From UBA168 sp011055275 (GTDB lineage Archaea > Thermoproteota > Thermoprotei_A > Marsarchaeales > UBA168): DNA of 64,000 nt. Both the position numbers and the translations under genes were made by a program. The notes under the pieces were generated by a model, which did not search any database, was not told where the DNA came from, and worked only from the letters and a program-made list of their open reading frames with translations. The stretch lies in the NCBI GenBank assembly GCA_046635845.1, contig JAQQXN010000002.1; one strand, 5' to 3'. Positions 24,958 through 33,338 of this stretch are shown here, one piece after another (the first letter of the stretch is position 1; every line of letters begins with the position of its first letter).

Positions 24958-25316
24958 TGGCTGAAGAAAGCGGTTCTGCGGATTATGCTGAGAGGCTGGA
25001 AAGCTTGACGGAACAGCTCAGGGCGACGACCCAAGAGCGTCAAAACATAGAGCTTGAAGTTAAAGATATAGAGCGGGTCCTAGGAGAAATCGAGGCGCTT
25101 CCAGATGGGGAGGCGGTTTATCAGCTAGTAGGCAACGTTATGATAAAGAAAGATCGCGAGACCATAAAGAAAGAGCTCGAAGAAAAAAAGGAAAGCGATA
25201 ACCTGTACGTCCAGACGCTGAAGCAGCGCGAAGAAGCCCTGACAGCTGAGATAAACAAGCTTAGGAGAGACATGATACTTAAGAGTCAAGCTTTTCGCGC
25301 AACTGGAAGCTCGTGA
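24957..25316 (+). CDS. pfdB: Prefoldin beta subunit
   Basis: The 119-residue protein is two coiled-coil helices (about 8-45 and 75-115) around a short beta hairpin with AVYQLVGNVMIKKDRETIKK, the prefoldin beta signature. Four beta and two alpha subunits form a jellyfish-shaped chaperone that passes substrates to the thermosome; the alpha subunit is encoded at 53554-53979. It overlaps pcc1 by one base and the DHH gene by 4 nt. Confidence 0.93.
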   Translation: MAEESGSADYAERLESLTEQLRATTQERQNIELEVKDIERVLGEIEALPDGEAVYQLVGNVMIKKDRETIKKELEEKKESDNLYVQTLKQREEALTAEINKLRRDMILKSQAFRATGSS

Positions 25317-26293
25317 TTGATATGGAGGTAGGGAGCTTCGCCACGGCGTTAGAAGGAGCTTTGCCCGGCAAAAAGGTGGCAGTTTTTTCACATCCGCGCG
25401 TTGACCCCGATGGGTTTGCGTCAGCCTATGCCATGGTTTTTGTGGCAAAGAAGCTTGGTGCGTTTCGCGTTTACGCTTACCTTGACGACATGAATTCCTT
25501 GGCTAAACGCATGAATACCACTTTAAATTCAGAGCTTCCGCCTGAGGACTTCGTGCCCGAGGTGGCCATAGTAACAGATACATGTGGACTGAAATATAGC
25601 CACAGAGGTAGGGAGTTTTCTGGGAATGAGGTGTTCGTTATAGATCATCACGAGTGCGGTAAGCCTGAGTTGGCAACGGCTTTTGTTGATGTCAAATCAT
25701 CTTCGTCGTGTGAACTCGTGCTTGACCTTATGGATGTGCTCGGAGTGCGGCCTGACCCCGTTTTGGCCACTGCGCTTCTGGGAGGAATTCTGTTCGACAC
25801 GGGGGTTTTCAAGTATGCCACTCCTCATTCAATCAAGGCGGCCGCTAAGCTCATCGATTTGGGAGCCGACTATGGGACTGCCTTGAGCTTTTCCAAGAGA
25901 GAGCAGAGCAAGAACCTCAGGATGGCGCGGTTAAAAGCCGCGCAGAGGCTTAACATAGCCGAATTGGGTGATATAATTCTTGCTACATCTACCGTCGACA
26001 TCTTTGAGGGTGAGGTGGCCGAAGCACTGTTATCGTTGGGTGCAGACGTGGCATTTGTGGCTGCGCCGCGGGGCAACGGCGTCAGGGTTTCTGGAAGGGC
26101 CGATGAAAAGGCCCTTTCTTATGGAGTTAACCTTGCCTCGTTTTTTGGCGAGAGCGGAGGAGGGCATGAAGGCGCCGCCGGTGCTCTTATGAGTGGTGAC
26201 GCTCAGAGCGTTTTATTGAAGATAGCTCACGATTTTCTGGCACAATACGCGTACATATCATCTCATAGAAACGACTTAAAAATGAGTAGCTAA
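25313..26293 (+). CDS. DHH-family phosphoesterase
   Basis: The 326-residue protein has SHPRVDPDGFASAYAMVF (motif I), IVTDTCGL (motif II), FVIDHHECG (motif III, the DHH motif) and a C-terminal DHHA1 domain with SGGGHEGAAGALM. Such proteins hydrolyse oligoribonucleotides or cyclic dinucleotides; the exact substrate here is unknown. It follows prefoldin beta with a 4-nt overlap; this is a common tail of the archaeal exosome superoperon. The start may be TTG 25313 or ATG 25322. Confidence 0.88.
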   Translation: MIDMEVGSFATALEGALPGKKVAVFSHPRVDPDGFASAYAMVFVAKKLGAFRVYAYLDDMNSLAKRMNTTLNSELPPEDFVPEVAIVTDTCGLKYSHRGREFSGNEVFVIDHHECGKPELATAFVDVKSSSSCELVLDLMDVLGVRPDPVLATALLGGILFDTGVFKYATPHSIKAAAKLIDLGADYGTALSFSKREQSKNLRMARLKAAQRLNIAELGDIILATSTVDIFEGEVAEALLSLGADVAFVAAPRGNGVRVSGRADEKALSYGVNLASFFGESGGGHEGAAGALMSGDAQSVLLKIAHDFLAQYAYISSHRNDLKMSS

Positions 26294-26338
26294 AAATCTG
26301 CGAGCCAAATGAAGCGTTGCGCGGAGGGTTGAGCCCAC

Positions 26339-27184
26339 TTGAGGGCCATAGAAATAAGAGATCTATCGTTTGCCTACGAGGGTAGCGAGAGGCTTGCACT
26401 TGATGGCGTCAGCCTAGACGTGGAGCGCGGGGAATTCGTTGTGATCGCGGGACCCAGCGGATGCGGGAAGTCAACGCTCATTAAGGCTATTAACGGCTTA
26501 ATACCCAGCTTTTACGGCGGCAGCTACAAAGGAGAGGTGAGGATAGAAGGGCACAACCCGGCGAAGGAACAACCGCACGAGCTTTTCAAGGTCGTTGGGA
26601 CGGTTTTCCAGGAGCCAGATACGCAACTGCTCACCTTTTCCGTTGAGAGGGAGCTGGCTTTTCCCTTGGAGAACTCCGGAGTAAGCAGGACTGAGATGAA
26701 AGAGCTTGTTGAAGACGCGCTTAATAGGTTTGGCCTTTCTCACTTGAGGCATAGGTCACCCTCCGAGCTCAGCGGGGGAGAGCAGCAAAGGGTAGCCATA
26801 GCGGCTGCCCTTATCTCCAAGCCCAGCGTACTGCTTCTTGACGAGCCGACTTCAAGCCTTGATCCAAGGGCAGCCGTAGAGGTGCTCTCCGTGGTTCACG
26901 AGCTGAACAGATCTGGTATGACGGTTGTTATAAGTGAACATAGGTTGTCTCTGCTGTTGCCTTTTGCGCACAAGCTGGTGGTCATGAATCAAGGGCGGAT
27001 AGTTGACCAGGGCCCTCCTTCAGAGGTTATATTGAGGATGGCCAATCAGGGGCTCGTAGAGGTTCCAGACGCTGTGGCGGCCTACCTTGGTCTCAAAGAG
27101 CTCGGGATCAGGTTTGATCGCGTTCCCATGGACGCGCGTCAGTTCTTGGATGAGGTGAGGTCCAGCACCGCCCTCATGAGGTGA
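26339..27184 (+). CDS. ECF transporter ATPase EcfA (first copy)
   Basis: The 281-residue ABC ATPase has GPSGCGKST (Walker A), the Q-loop FQEPDTQLLTFSVERELAF, LSGGEQQRV (signature) and VLLLDEPTSSLD (Walker B). The DTQLL-type Q-loop is typical of energy-coupling-factor ATPases. With the second ATPase and EcfT it makes the energising module for a vitamin or metal S component. It overlaps the second ATPase by 4 nt. Confidence 0.92.
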   Translation: MRAIEIRDLSFAYEGSERLALDGVSLDVERGEFVVIAGPSGCGKSTLIKAINGLIPSFYGGSYKGEVRIEGHNPAKEQPHELFKVVGTVFQEPDTQLLTFSVERELAFPLENSGVSRTEMKELVEDALNRFGLSHLRHRSPSELSGGEQQRVAIAAALISKPSVLLLDEPTSSLDPRAAVEVLSVVHELNRSGMTVVISEHRLSLLLPFAHKLVVMNQGRIVDQGPPSEVILRMANQGLVEVPDAVAAYLGLKELGIRFDRVPMDARQFLDEVRSSTALMR

Positions 27185-27996
27185 TCAGGTTATCGATAAT
27201 AGAGTTCAATGAAGTAAGATATAGGTATCCTCTATCTGATTACGAGGTACTCAAGGGTGTAACGTTTAAGATAAAGCGCGGCGATAAGGTAGCCCTGATC
27301 GGCACCAATGGGTCGGGAAAGACGACAATATTAAAGCACATGAATGGCCTCCTTAAACCACATAGCGGAAGCGTCTTTATCGACGGTGTCGACACCAGGA
27401 GGGCTAAGGTGTCGGATTTAGCGAGAAAGGTGGGCATGGTTTTTCAAAACCCAAATCAGCAGCTTTTTGCCCAGACGTGCTGGGAAGAGGTTACGTTTGC
27501 CATGAGGAACTTTAATTTTCCTGAGGAAGAGATCTCCAAGAGGGCAGAGGGAGCGCTCAAGAGCTTCGGGCTTTGGGATTACAGAAACGAGTCGCCATTC
27601 CTGTTGAGTGCAGGCGAGAAAAAGCGGCTGGGCCTTGCCAGCGTTTTAGTCTATGAACCAAAAATACTTGTAATGGATGAACCTACATCAGGCCAGGATG
27701 TGGCACAGAAAAAAAAGATAGGCGAGTTGATCCAGAGCTTCAAGGGTGACGCCGTAATAGTAAGCACGCATGACCTTGACTTCGTGGCGCGTTACTTCGA
27801 CAGGGTGATGATAGTAGAGAACGGAAGATTGGTTGCGGATGGCCAGGCTAGGGAGATCTTCTACAACGGTTCCTTGGAGAAGTTCGGCCTCTTAGAACCT
27901 CAAGTGGTGACGATCAGTAAAGGGCTGGGGATCGGGGGCAATCCGCTGACCGTTGAAGATCTTGTGAAGGAGTTTAAGGAGGGACAAAGAACATGA
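27181..27996 (+). CDS. ECF transporter ATPase EcfA' (second copy)
   Basis: The 271-residue ATPase has GTNGSGKTT (Walker A), FQNPNQQLFAQTCWEEVTF (ECF Q-loop), the variant signature LSAGEKKRLG (second residue Ala instead of Gly, common in one of the ECF ATPases) and ILVMDEPTSGQD (Walker B). It overlaps both the upstream ATPase and ecfT by 4 nt, so the three are translated together. Confidence 0.92.
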   Translation: MIRLSIIEFNEVRYRYPLSDYEVLKGVTFKIKRGDKVALIGTNGSGKTTILKHMNGLLKPHSGSVFIDGVDTRRAKVSDLARKVGMVFQNPNQQLFAQTCWEEVTFAMRNFNFPEEEISKRAEGALKSFGLWDYRNESPFLLSAGEKKRLGLASVLVYEPKILVMDEPTSGQDVAQKKKIGELIQSFKGDAVIVSTHDLDFVARYFDRVMIVENGRLVADGQAREIFYNGSLEKFGLLEPQVVTISKGLGIGGNPLTVEDLVKEFKEGQRT

Positions 27997-28736
27997 GCTG
28001 GGCAGCTGGCCTTTCGTTCGTTCATGGAAATTCTTTTTTGCATAGGTTGAATCCCATACCCAAGATAGTCATTGTTTTAGGTTTACTAGTGCTTTCAATA
28101 TATGTGTTTCAAAGCATTGCTTATCTGTTGATTCTACTGACATTTACTATTGTTCTAGTGACGGCTGCCCATCAGCTGAAGAGGTGGTGGGGAACCATGA
28201 AGATGGCGATGGTTGTTGCCCTTGTGATAGGTCTTTTGGATTATGTTTTCCTTGGTAATGCGCTGTTTTCTGTAGCTATGGGGCTCAGGTTCATCGTTGT
28301 GGTGTCGGCATTCTCTGTTTTTTCCCTGACTACTGCGCCCGAAGACGTGGCGGGAGTGATGCTTACCACGGGCTTTCCCTACGCCCTAACTGTGGCCTTT
28401 ATGATGTCCATAAGGTTTCTGCCATTACTTGCGCAAGAAGCTCAAAACATTATCGACGCTCAAAGTGCGAGGGGTTTTGACATGAGCACGCATAACCCCA
28501 TAAAGATGGTGAAAAACTACGTGCCAATACTGGTGCCTTTGATAGTCATATCGTTGATGAAGGCAGATTCCGCCGGACAAGCGCTTGAGACAAGAGGTTT
28601 TGGGTACACGAAAGACGTGACCAGCTATAATGACGTTAAGCCGTCGGCCGTGGATTTGGTGCTCGTAATTATTACGTGCATAATAACTGGTTACCTCGTT
28701 TACCTCAAGTTGATAGGCCTAGGTTTTGGAGTTTGA
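27993..28736 (+). CDS. ecfT: ECF transporter transmembrane protein EcfT
   Basis: The 247-residue integral membrane protein has about five to six hydrophobic helices and two coupling motifs in its cytoplasmic helices: AQSARGFDM near 157 and LETRGFGY near 197 (the paired Ala/Thr-Arg-Gly motifs that dock onto the ATPases). It starts with HPINKI-like FLHRLNPIPKIV. The matching S component is probably the gene at 29765. It overlaps the convergent NfeD-like gene by 18 nt. Confidence 0.9.
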   Translation: MSWAAGLSFVHGNSFLHRLNPIPKIVIVLGLLVLSIYVFQSIAYLLILLTFTIVLVTAAHQLKRWWGTMKMAMVVALVIGLLDYVFLGNALFSVAMGLRFIVVVSAFSVFSLTTAPEDVAGVMLTTGFPYALTVAFMMSIRFLPLLAQEAQNIIDAQSARGFDMSTHNPIKMVKNYVPILVPLIVISLMKADSAGQALETRGFGYTKDVTSYNDVKPSAVDLVLVIITCIITGYLVYLKLIGLGFGV

Positions 28737-29183
28737 CTTGTCCCCTTTCTTGTGCGGCTTCACCTTGAGCTTCAATCCATCATAGCCTGTCACAATCACT
28801 CTCTCTCCAGCGGATATGTCCTCTGGTGAATCGGATATCGCAGACCAGAGCTCGCTCTCTAGGAATATTACGCCCTCTCCCCCGGCCTTTATACTTGTCC
28901 TGGCTTCACCTACTAGGCCTACCATGTACTGCGGTAACCTGTAGGTCGGCCTCCTCTTCCTGACGGTTGTCGCAGCGAACCCGATCCCCAAGATCACCCC
29001 TATCGTGATAATTATGACGCCTATGGTGGTCTCCAGCAGGTCGCCTGTAAGCAGACCGTTTACTGCTATGAAAAGACCGACCAGATTTATAATAACAACC
29101 AATATTAGTGGTCTTATCCCATATATCAAAATCCTGTCAGCGAGCCCGTTTAGCGTGCCCTTTCCCGGTTGTTCGTTAGACAA
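28719..29183 (-). CDS. NfeD-like membrane protein with OB domain
   Basis: The 154-residue protein has two hydrophobic helices (about 20-45 and 52-75: PLILVVIINLVGLFIAVNGL, then TTIGVIIITIGVILGIGFAA) and a C-terminal beta-rich domain with LVGEARTSIKAGGEGVIFLE and ERVIVTGYDGLKLKV. These are typical of NfeD, usually associated with a stomatin-like protein or ClpP-class protease in membrane quality control. No such partner is adjacent; it overlaps ppa by 8 nt. Confidence 0.83.
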   Translation of the reverse strand: MSNEQPGKGTLNGLADRILIYGIRPLILVVIINLVGLFIAVNGLLTGDLLETTIGVIIITIGVILGIGFAATTVRKRRPTYRLPQYMVGLVGEARTSIKAGGEGVIFLESELWSAISDSPEDISAGERVIVTGYDGLKLKVKPHKKGDKSNSKT

Positions 29184-29661
29184 CTCGGGCCACGCTACAT
29201 TTCTTTATGGTCTCTTCAGCCTCTTTCTTGTTCATCCATCCCAGTACCTTTACGAATTTTTCGGGTTCCAGTTCTTTATAGTGATTGAAGAAGTGCTCGA
29301 TCTCGTTCCTTATGGGGCTTGAAATTTGAGTTATATCATCTATATCTGAGTAAAAAGGATCGATGTTGCCATAAGGCACGGCTATTATCTTTGTGTCCTC
29401 ACCTTTTTCATCTACGGTCTTTAGCGCTCCCACGGGTTTGCTTCTTACTATGGTACCGGGTGTGACGGCTTCACGGCTTATCACCAGGCAGTCGAGAGGA
29501 TCACCATCAGGCGCTGCAGTTCCTTCAATGAAGCCATAGTTGAAGGGATAGTGGGCAGCCGCGTAAAGGAACCTGTCGACGTAGATTTTCCCCGTTTTAT
29601 GATCTATTTCGTATTTTACGTCGCTGCCCTGAGGGATCTCTATTACGACGTTGACCTGCAT
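29176..29661 (-). CDS. ppa: Soluble inorganic pyrophosphatase, family I
   Basis: The 161-residue enzyme hydrolyses pyrophosphate. It has IEIPQGSDVKYEIDHKTGK, AAHYPFNYGFIEGT and GDPLDCLV (the DxDPxD metal motif, here DGDPLD) near residue 72. The open frame begins at 29706, but ATG 29661 gives the usual MQVNVVIEIPQGS start and has a TATA-like box 24 nt upstream. It is the upstream partner of the NfeD-like gene. Confidence 0.95.
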   Translation of the reverse strand: MQVNVVIEIPQGSDVKYEIDHKTGKIYVDRFLYAAAHYPFNYGFIEGTAAPDGDPLDCLVISREAVTPGTIVRSKPVGALKTVDEKGEDTKIIAVPYGNIDPFYSDIDDITQISSPIRNEIEHFFNHYKELEPEKFVKVLGWMNKKEAEETIKKCSVARVV

Positions 29662-29680
29662 AAATAAACACGGCTGCGCA

Positions 29681-29689
29681 CTTTTAACC
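29681..29689 (-). promoter_or_regulatory. TATA-like box before ppa
   Basis: On the minus strand GGTTAAAAG is centred 24 nt before ATG 29661. It supports a leaderless ppa transcript starting at 29661 rather than at 29706. Confidence 0.5.
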
Positions 29690-29764
29690 CTGACGCTATC
29701 AAGCATTTTTGATTATCTAACAAAAAATAGGTAGGCTTAAATCCAGTTAGCCCTTTAGCACGAA

Positions 29765-30361
29765 TTGCCAACGCAACCGCGCTCGAAGCTGGTGGCAAGG
29801 GTAGGAGCTCTCGTAGCTCTCTCGGTCATGGCTGATCTGTTTCCCATGCCAAGGGTGTTCTTTGGAATGAAGTTGGACCTAGTTGGTACGGTTTGGGTGA
29901 GCGGCTTCTTGCTTTTTGGCTTTGAAACTGCCACTTATACGTCGTTGGGTACCTTTCTGCTCATGACCGCCTATGGACCAACTGGTTTCGTGGGCGCTGC
30001 CATGAAGTTTGCTGCAACTTACCCCATGATATTGATGCCGTGGCTCATTACGAGAAAGGTCCCAAAGAAATTGCTCGTAACGCCCTCATCTAGGGGTGCG
30101 CTGTTGTATGGGTTTGCATCAGGGATTGCCATAGCGGTTAGGGTTGTTTTGACATTTGTACTGAACTACTATTGGGCGATACCAACTTTCATGGGTTTAC
30201 CCACTCAGGAGGTTATCCAGAGGTTCTTTGCGGGTTCCTTTCTGAGCTTTTTTGCTTTCGTGGCAGGGTTGAACGTCGCCCAGGGAGTGCTGGATGCGGC
30301 TTTGCCATGGATCCTGGTTGTAAGGTCTGGACTTGTTAGGGTTTTGGGTTATGGGCGCTAG
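29765..30361 (+). CDS. Probable ECF transporter S component
   Basis: The 198-residue integral membrane protein has about six hydrophobic segments and features of S components: a first helix with RVGALVALSVMADLFPMP, a MKLDLVGTVW stretch, GFVGAAMKFAATYPM and a terminal LNVAQGVLDAALPWIL. S components bind the vitamin and associate with the EcfA-A'-T module encoded about 1 kb upstream; only the NfeD and ppa genes, on the other strand, intervene. A riboflavin transporter-like substrate is possible but cannot be fixed from sequence. The start is TTG at 29765. Confidence 0.75.
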   Translation: MPTQPRSKLVARVGALVALSVMADLFPMPRVFFGMKLDLVGTVWVSGFLLFGFETATYTSLGTFLLMTAYGPTGFVGAAMKFAATYPMILMPWLITRKVPKKLLVTPSSRGALLYGFASGIAIAVRVVLTFVLNYYWAIPTFMGLPTQEVIQRFFAGSFLSFFAFVAGLNVAQGVLDAALPWILVVRSGLVRVLGYGR

Positions 30362-30533
30362 AATTTCTTTCCTCTCTTATTGCTCTTATTTTATAATCTA
30401 GGTATGGATCGTCGGGAGAGAACTTTGCCGGCGCGGCCTGTACGGTCGCCGCCCCGCACCTTGGGCACCTTGGCTTTAACGTGTAGGTTCCGCACCTTGG
30501 GCACCTCATTATTTGATGCTTCAGCGTGCCCAC
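30336..30533 (-). CDS. nop10: H/ACA RNP protein Nop10
   Basis: The 65-residue protein has RCPRCGTYTLKPRCPRCGA (zinc ribbon with two CxxC) followed by AKFSPDDPYLDYKIRAIREE, the Nop10 signature. It stabilises Cbf5 in pseudouridine-guide RNPs. GTG 30533 starts two bases after the aIF2-alpha stop, matching the conserved aif2a-nop10 order in archaea. Its 3' end overlaps the convergent S component gene by 26 nt. Confidence 0.93.
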   Translation of the reverse strand: MGTLKHQIMRCPRCGTYTLKPRCPRCGAATVQAAPAKFSPDDPYLDYKIRAIREERNSSAHNPKP

Positions 30534-30534
30534 C

Positions 30535-31335
30535 CTAAGACTTCATTCTCTCTATCGAGAGCGAGCCACCGCTTTTCTTGACGTATTCAGCGAAGGCTCC
30601 ATTTAGTTCTTGGGAGCGTGCTTCGAGCTCCTTGTAGTTAGTGTCGCTGATTTTTACAAGGTAAGATGGTGCGCTCAGATAAGATACCTTAACCTTTAAG
30701 CCAGCCTCCTTTGCGAGGTCTTCGAAGCGAGAAAACGCCACTTTTACCTTATTTATACCGCCCTTTCCTTCAAAAAACAGATTGAACCTAAACGATATGG
30801 CCACGGTCTCAGCCTTGACGTGCCTTTCTATTAGGGGATAAAGCGTGGAAACCCATTGATCGGGTATGCCCGCTTTCTTAAGAACATCGCTACCGGTCTC
30901 AAGCGTCGTGGTCAGCGCCGCGTAAGCGTCACCGTACTTTTCCTCTAATGGCCAAATCACTTCCCTATAAGCGTCTTCCTTGCTCTTTCCAAGGGCCTTT
31001 GCAGCAACCATTACCACTGCCTCTACTTTTTTCTCCTTATTCCACTGGGATAGCGTCTTCTCTTGCTCTCCTGCGCTTATCTTTTTCAGCGAAAGAACTA
31101 TTTGGTTTTTTGAGGGATCAACCATTATAACCTTGAGAGGCATCTTTCTTCCCTCCTTCACGTAATCATGTATGTTTTTCACCCAGCCGCTAGCGATCTC
31201 GTTTATGGGAAGGTAGCCGTGAAGCCCGTTAAAAGAGTCCAAGGTCACGTATGCGCCATGCTCCTCAAGCTTGTCAATGGTAACAACGACGTTCATACCA
31301 ACGTAGGGGAATTTCTCCCTTCTAAGTATGACCAT
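30535..31335 (-). CDS. eif2a: Translation initiation factor 2 alpha subunit (aIF2-alpha)
   Basis: The 266-residue protein has an N-terminal S1 domain (FPYVGMNVVVTIDKLEEHGA then GLHGYLPINEIASGW), a helical middle and a C-terminal alpha/beta domain, as in aIF2-alpha, which helps aIF2-gamma bring initiator tRNA to the ribosome. ATG 31335 is preferred over 31380 because GGAGGG lies about 5-11 nt upstream (a Shine-Dalgarno-like site) and the S1 domain begins just after. It forms an operon with nop10. Confidence 0.95.
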   Translation of the reverse strand: MVILRREKFPYVGMNVVVTIDKLEEHGAYVTLDSFNGLHGYLPINEIASGWVKNIHDYVKEGRKMPLKVIMVDPSKNQIVLSLKKISAGEQEKTLSQWNKEKKVEAVVMVAAKALGKSKEDAYREVIWPLEEKYGDAYAALTTTLETGSDVLKKAGIPDQWVSTLYPLIERHVKAETVAISFRFNLFFEGKGGINKVKVAFSRFEDLAKEAGLKVKVSYLSAPSYLVKISDTNYKELEARSQELNGAFAEYVKKSGGSLSIERMKS

Positions 31336-31410
31336 GGTTAACCCTCCTTTATCCGCATAAAATCTTTTCTTTTTTAGCATCCGTTAGTGGGCATGGCGTT
31401 TGTTCTCAGT

Positions 31411-31454
31411 GGCAGGCCCGCGCCTGCCGCGTGAGCGGGGATGGTTATCACGCG
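31411..31454. ncRNA. Tandem GC-rich hairpins between aIF2-alpha and PCNA, candidate structured RNA
   Basis: Within the 203-bp divergent gap, 31411-31428 forms a perfect hairpin (GGCAGGC paired with GCCTGCC, 4-nt loop) and 31428-31454 a second (CGCGTGA paired with TCACGCG, 13-nt loop). They are back to back and more GC-rich than the surrounding A+T-rich promoters. No tRNA or known RNA family is recognisable. Strand and expression are unknown; a small RNA, riboregulator or terminator pair are possibilities. Confidence 0.3.
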
Positions 31455-31506
31455 GGTCTCGACTGGATCGCTTATCTCAAGGTGGAGGTGATATTTTTAG
31501 GCTATA

Positions 31507-31516
31507 ACTTTAATAC
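31507..31516 (+). promoter_or_regulatory. TATA-like box of the PCNA operon
   Basis: ACTTTAATAC is centred about 27 nt before the TTG start at 31539, the usual leaderless spacing. It supports TTG 31539 as the PCNA start and a primase operon starting here. Confidence 0.5.
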
Positions 31517-31538
31517 TGAATAAGCCTAGTAAATTAGC

Positions 31539-32279
31539 TTGGCTAAACTGGTCTTAAAGGATCCAAGAGAATTCAGGGATATAATTCAAAACGCGTCGAG
31601 CGTGGTATCGGAGGGTGTTTTTAGGGTATCAAGCGACGGGCTTACCATGAAGGAGCTTGATCCAAGCAGAATAGCCATGGTGGAGTTTAGTTTTCCACCA
31701 TCGTGTTTTGAAGCGCTGAATAGCGAGGGTGAGGAAAAGCTTGGGGTAAACTTGGAAGAGTTGCTAAACGTGCTCAAACGGTTGAGACCAGACGATTCCA
31801 TGGCGTTGGAAAGCGATAAGGGCAGACTTACGGTTTCCCTTTCGGTGAATAAGTACACGAGATCTTTCAAGATACCCTTGCTTGATCTAGGAGGTCAAGA
31901 AACACCTACGATCAACGTCCAGTACACGAGTAGGTACAACATACTTGCGGACGGCCTTGCTTCAAGCATAAAGGACGCTGCGACCGTTGCGGATGAGGTT
32001 ACCTTCAGTTCATCTAAGGACGAGTCCCTTCTGATATCTGCTAGCAGCGATAAGGGTTCCGTTGAGCAAAGGCTAACCAGAGAAAGTGGGATGATATTGG
32101 ATGCTAAGGTATTGGAGGAGGCCACTGCTAAGTATAGCTTACAATACCTGGAGATGATAACTTCTTTTAAGGGATCTCCGAGCGTTCTCCTGGAGTTTGC
32201 TCAAGATAAACCACTTCACTTGGAGTATAAAATGCCAGATGGGGCCTCCTTCCAGTTCATACTGGCTCCGCGCTTATAG
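31539..32279 (+). CDS. pcn: DNA polymerase sliding clamp PCNA
   Basis: The 246-residue protein has the two-domain clamp fold: LVLKDPREFRDIIQNASSVV, FRVSSDGLTMKELDPSRIAM in domain I, an interdomain loop, and AKYSLQYLEMITSF then LHLEYKMPDGASFQFILAPR at the end. PCNA tethers replication and repair enzymes such as the XPF nuclease at 39489. It starts with TTG 31539 and heads an operon with priL, priS and a GINS-like gene. Confidence 0.96.
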   Translation: MAKLVLKDPREFRDIIQNASSVVSEGVFRVSSDGLTMKELDPSRIAMVEFSFPPSCFEALNSEGEEKLGVNLEELLNVLKRLRPDDSMALESDKGRLTVSLSVNKYTRSFKIPLLDLGGQETPTINVQYTSRYNILADGLASSIKDAATVADEVTFSSSKDESLLISASSDKGSVEQRLTRESGMILDAKVLEEATAKYSLQYLEMITSFKGSPSVLLEFAQDKPLHLEYKMPDGASFQFILAPRL

Positions 32280-32288
32280 CGAGCAACT

Positions 32289-33338
32289 ATGCCCGCAGGA
32301 TCCGAAGTCCTGAAAAAATATCCTTTTCTAAGGGGAGCAGAAGAGCTTGTCGAGGGCTTATCGCTTACAAATCTCTCCGATTTCCCTAGAGTTCTGGAGC
32401 TTGCTGAGAAAAAAATACGCTACATGCTTGGGCTCTCAGGGGAAAGGGACTATCCAATGGATAAGAGAGATGCGGTTGCGGCTTTCAGCGCATCGCTGGC
32501 GATGGCCTCGGCTACGGGCAGTCGTCGCCTGATAAGGTCTTATGCATCAGCGCTTTCTAGGGAGCTTGAGAAGGAGCTCTCGACGGATGCTCCAGATATC
32601 TATGAGGAGGTCGCTGCGTCTTTAGGCGTGAAGGCGCAGCTCGATGGAAAGGAGTTCAAGATGTCGTTACTGGACTACCTTTCGCTTAAGGGGATAGATA
32701 ATGAACCCGACCTTTTGCTCCCACAGCTTAAGGTGGAGCATGGGGTCGTTTACTTCCAGGTAAACGTTTTCAGGAAGCTCGTCTCAACGGTTTTCAGGAG
32801 GACTCTTGTGGAGAAAATGGAATCACAGATGAGAGAGCTTTCCGCGGCAGCCATAGACCCCAAGGTGAAGGATGCAATAGCCTCGATATCAGCTGAGTTC
32901 TCAAAACGGAGGGGCGAGGAAGTCGATATATCATCGCTTTCGCCTATTGAATCCTTGTTCCCTCCATGCGTGAAGTTCTGGATATCCCAGATGAACAAGG
33001 GCATAAACATCCCACATCAGGCTAGGTTCTTAGTTGCGACGTTTCTTCTTTCGATAGATATGAGCGTTGACGACGTATTGAAGTACTTCAGCCATACGCC
33101 TGATTACGATGAGCACATAGCCCGCTATCAGATAGAGGACTTGGCAGGGCAAAGGGGATCAGGAAAAAAGTACTCCGTACCTAGGTGCGAAACGCTTCGC
33201 ACGTCTGGCGTTTGCACGTGCAGACAGGGGCTGTGCCAGCACATGACGCATCCCCTGCTTTACTACAAGATATCCATACAGAAGAGATTGAATGGGGATC
33301 CCAATGCAGGAAGAGATTGTGCGGGCTCATTTTCATGA
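32289..33338 (+). CDS. priL: DNA primase large subunit PriL
   Basis: The 349-residue protein has the C-terminal iron-sulfur domain of PriL: FPPCVKFWISQMNKG (first Cys, near 226), NIPHQARFLVATFLL, then a cysteine-rich end with PRCETL, GVCTC and GLCQHMTHPLLYY. PriL joins PriS in making RNA primers. It follows PCNA by 9 nt and overlaps priS by 35 nt, implying coupled translation. Confidence 0.93.
   Translation: MPAGSEVLKKYPFLRGAEELVEGLSLTNLSDFPRVLELAEKKIRYMLGLSGERDYPMDKRDAVAAFSASLAMASATGSRRLIRSYASALSRELEKELSTDAPDIYEEVAASLGVKAQLDGKEFKMSLLDYLSLKGIDNEPDLLLPQLKVEHGVVYFQVNVFRKLVSTVFRRTLVEKMESQMRELSAAAIDPKVKDAIASISAEFSKRRGEEVDISSLSPIESLFPPCVKFWISQMNKGINIPHQARFLVATFLLSIDMSVDDVLKYFSHTPDYDEHIARYQIEDLAGQRGSGKKYSVPRCETLRTSGVCTCRQGLCQHMTHPLLYYKISIQKRLNGDPNAGRDCAGSFS

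Noticed and set aside
31411..31460. tRNA or rRNA gene in the aIF2-alpha/PCNA gap
   Set aside because: Two hairpins are present but no T loop, D arm or anticodon arm can be formed.
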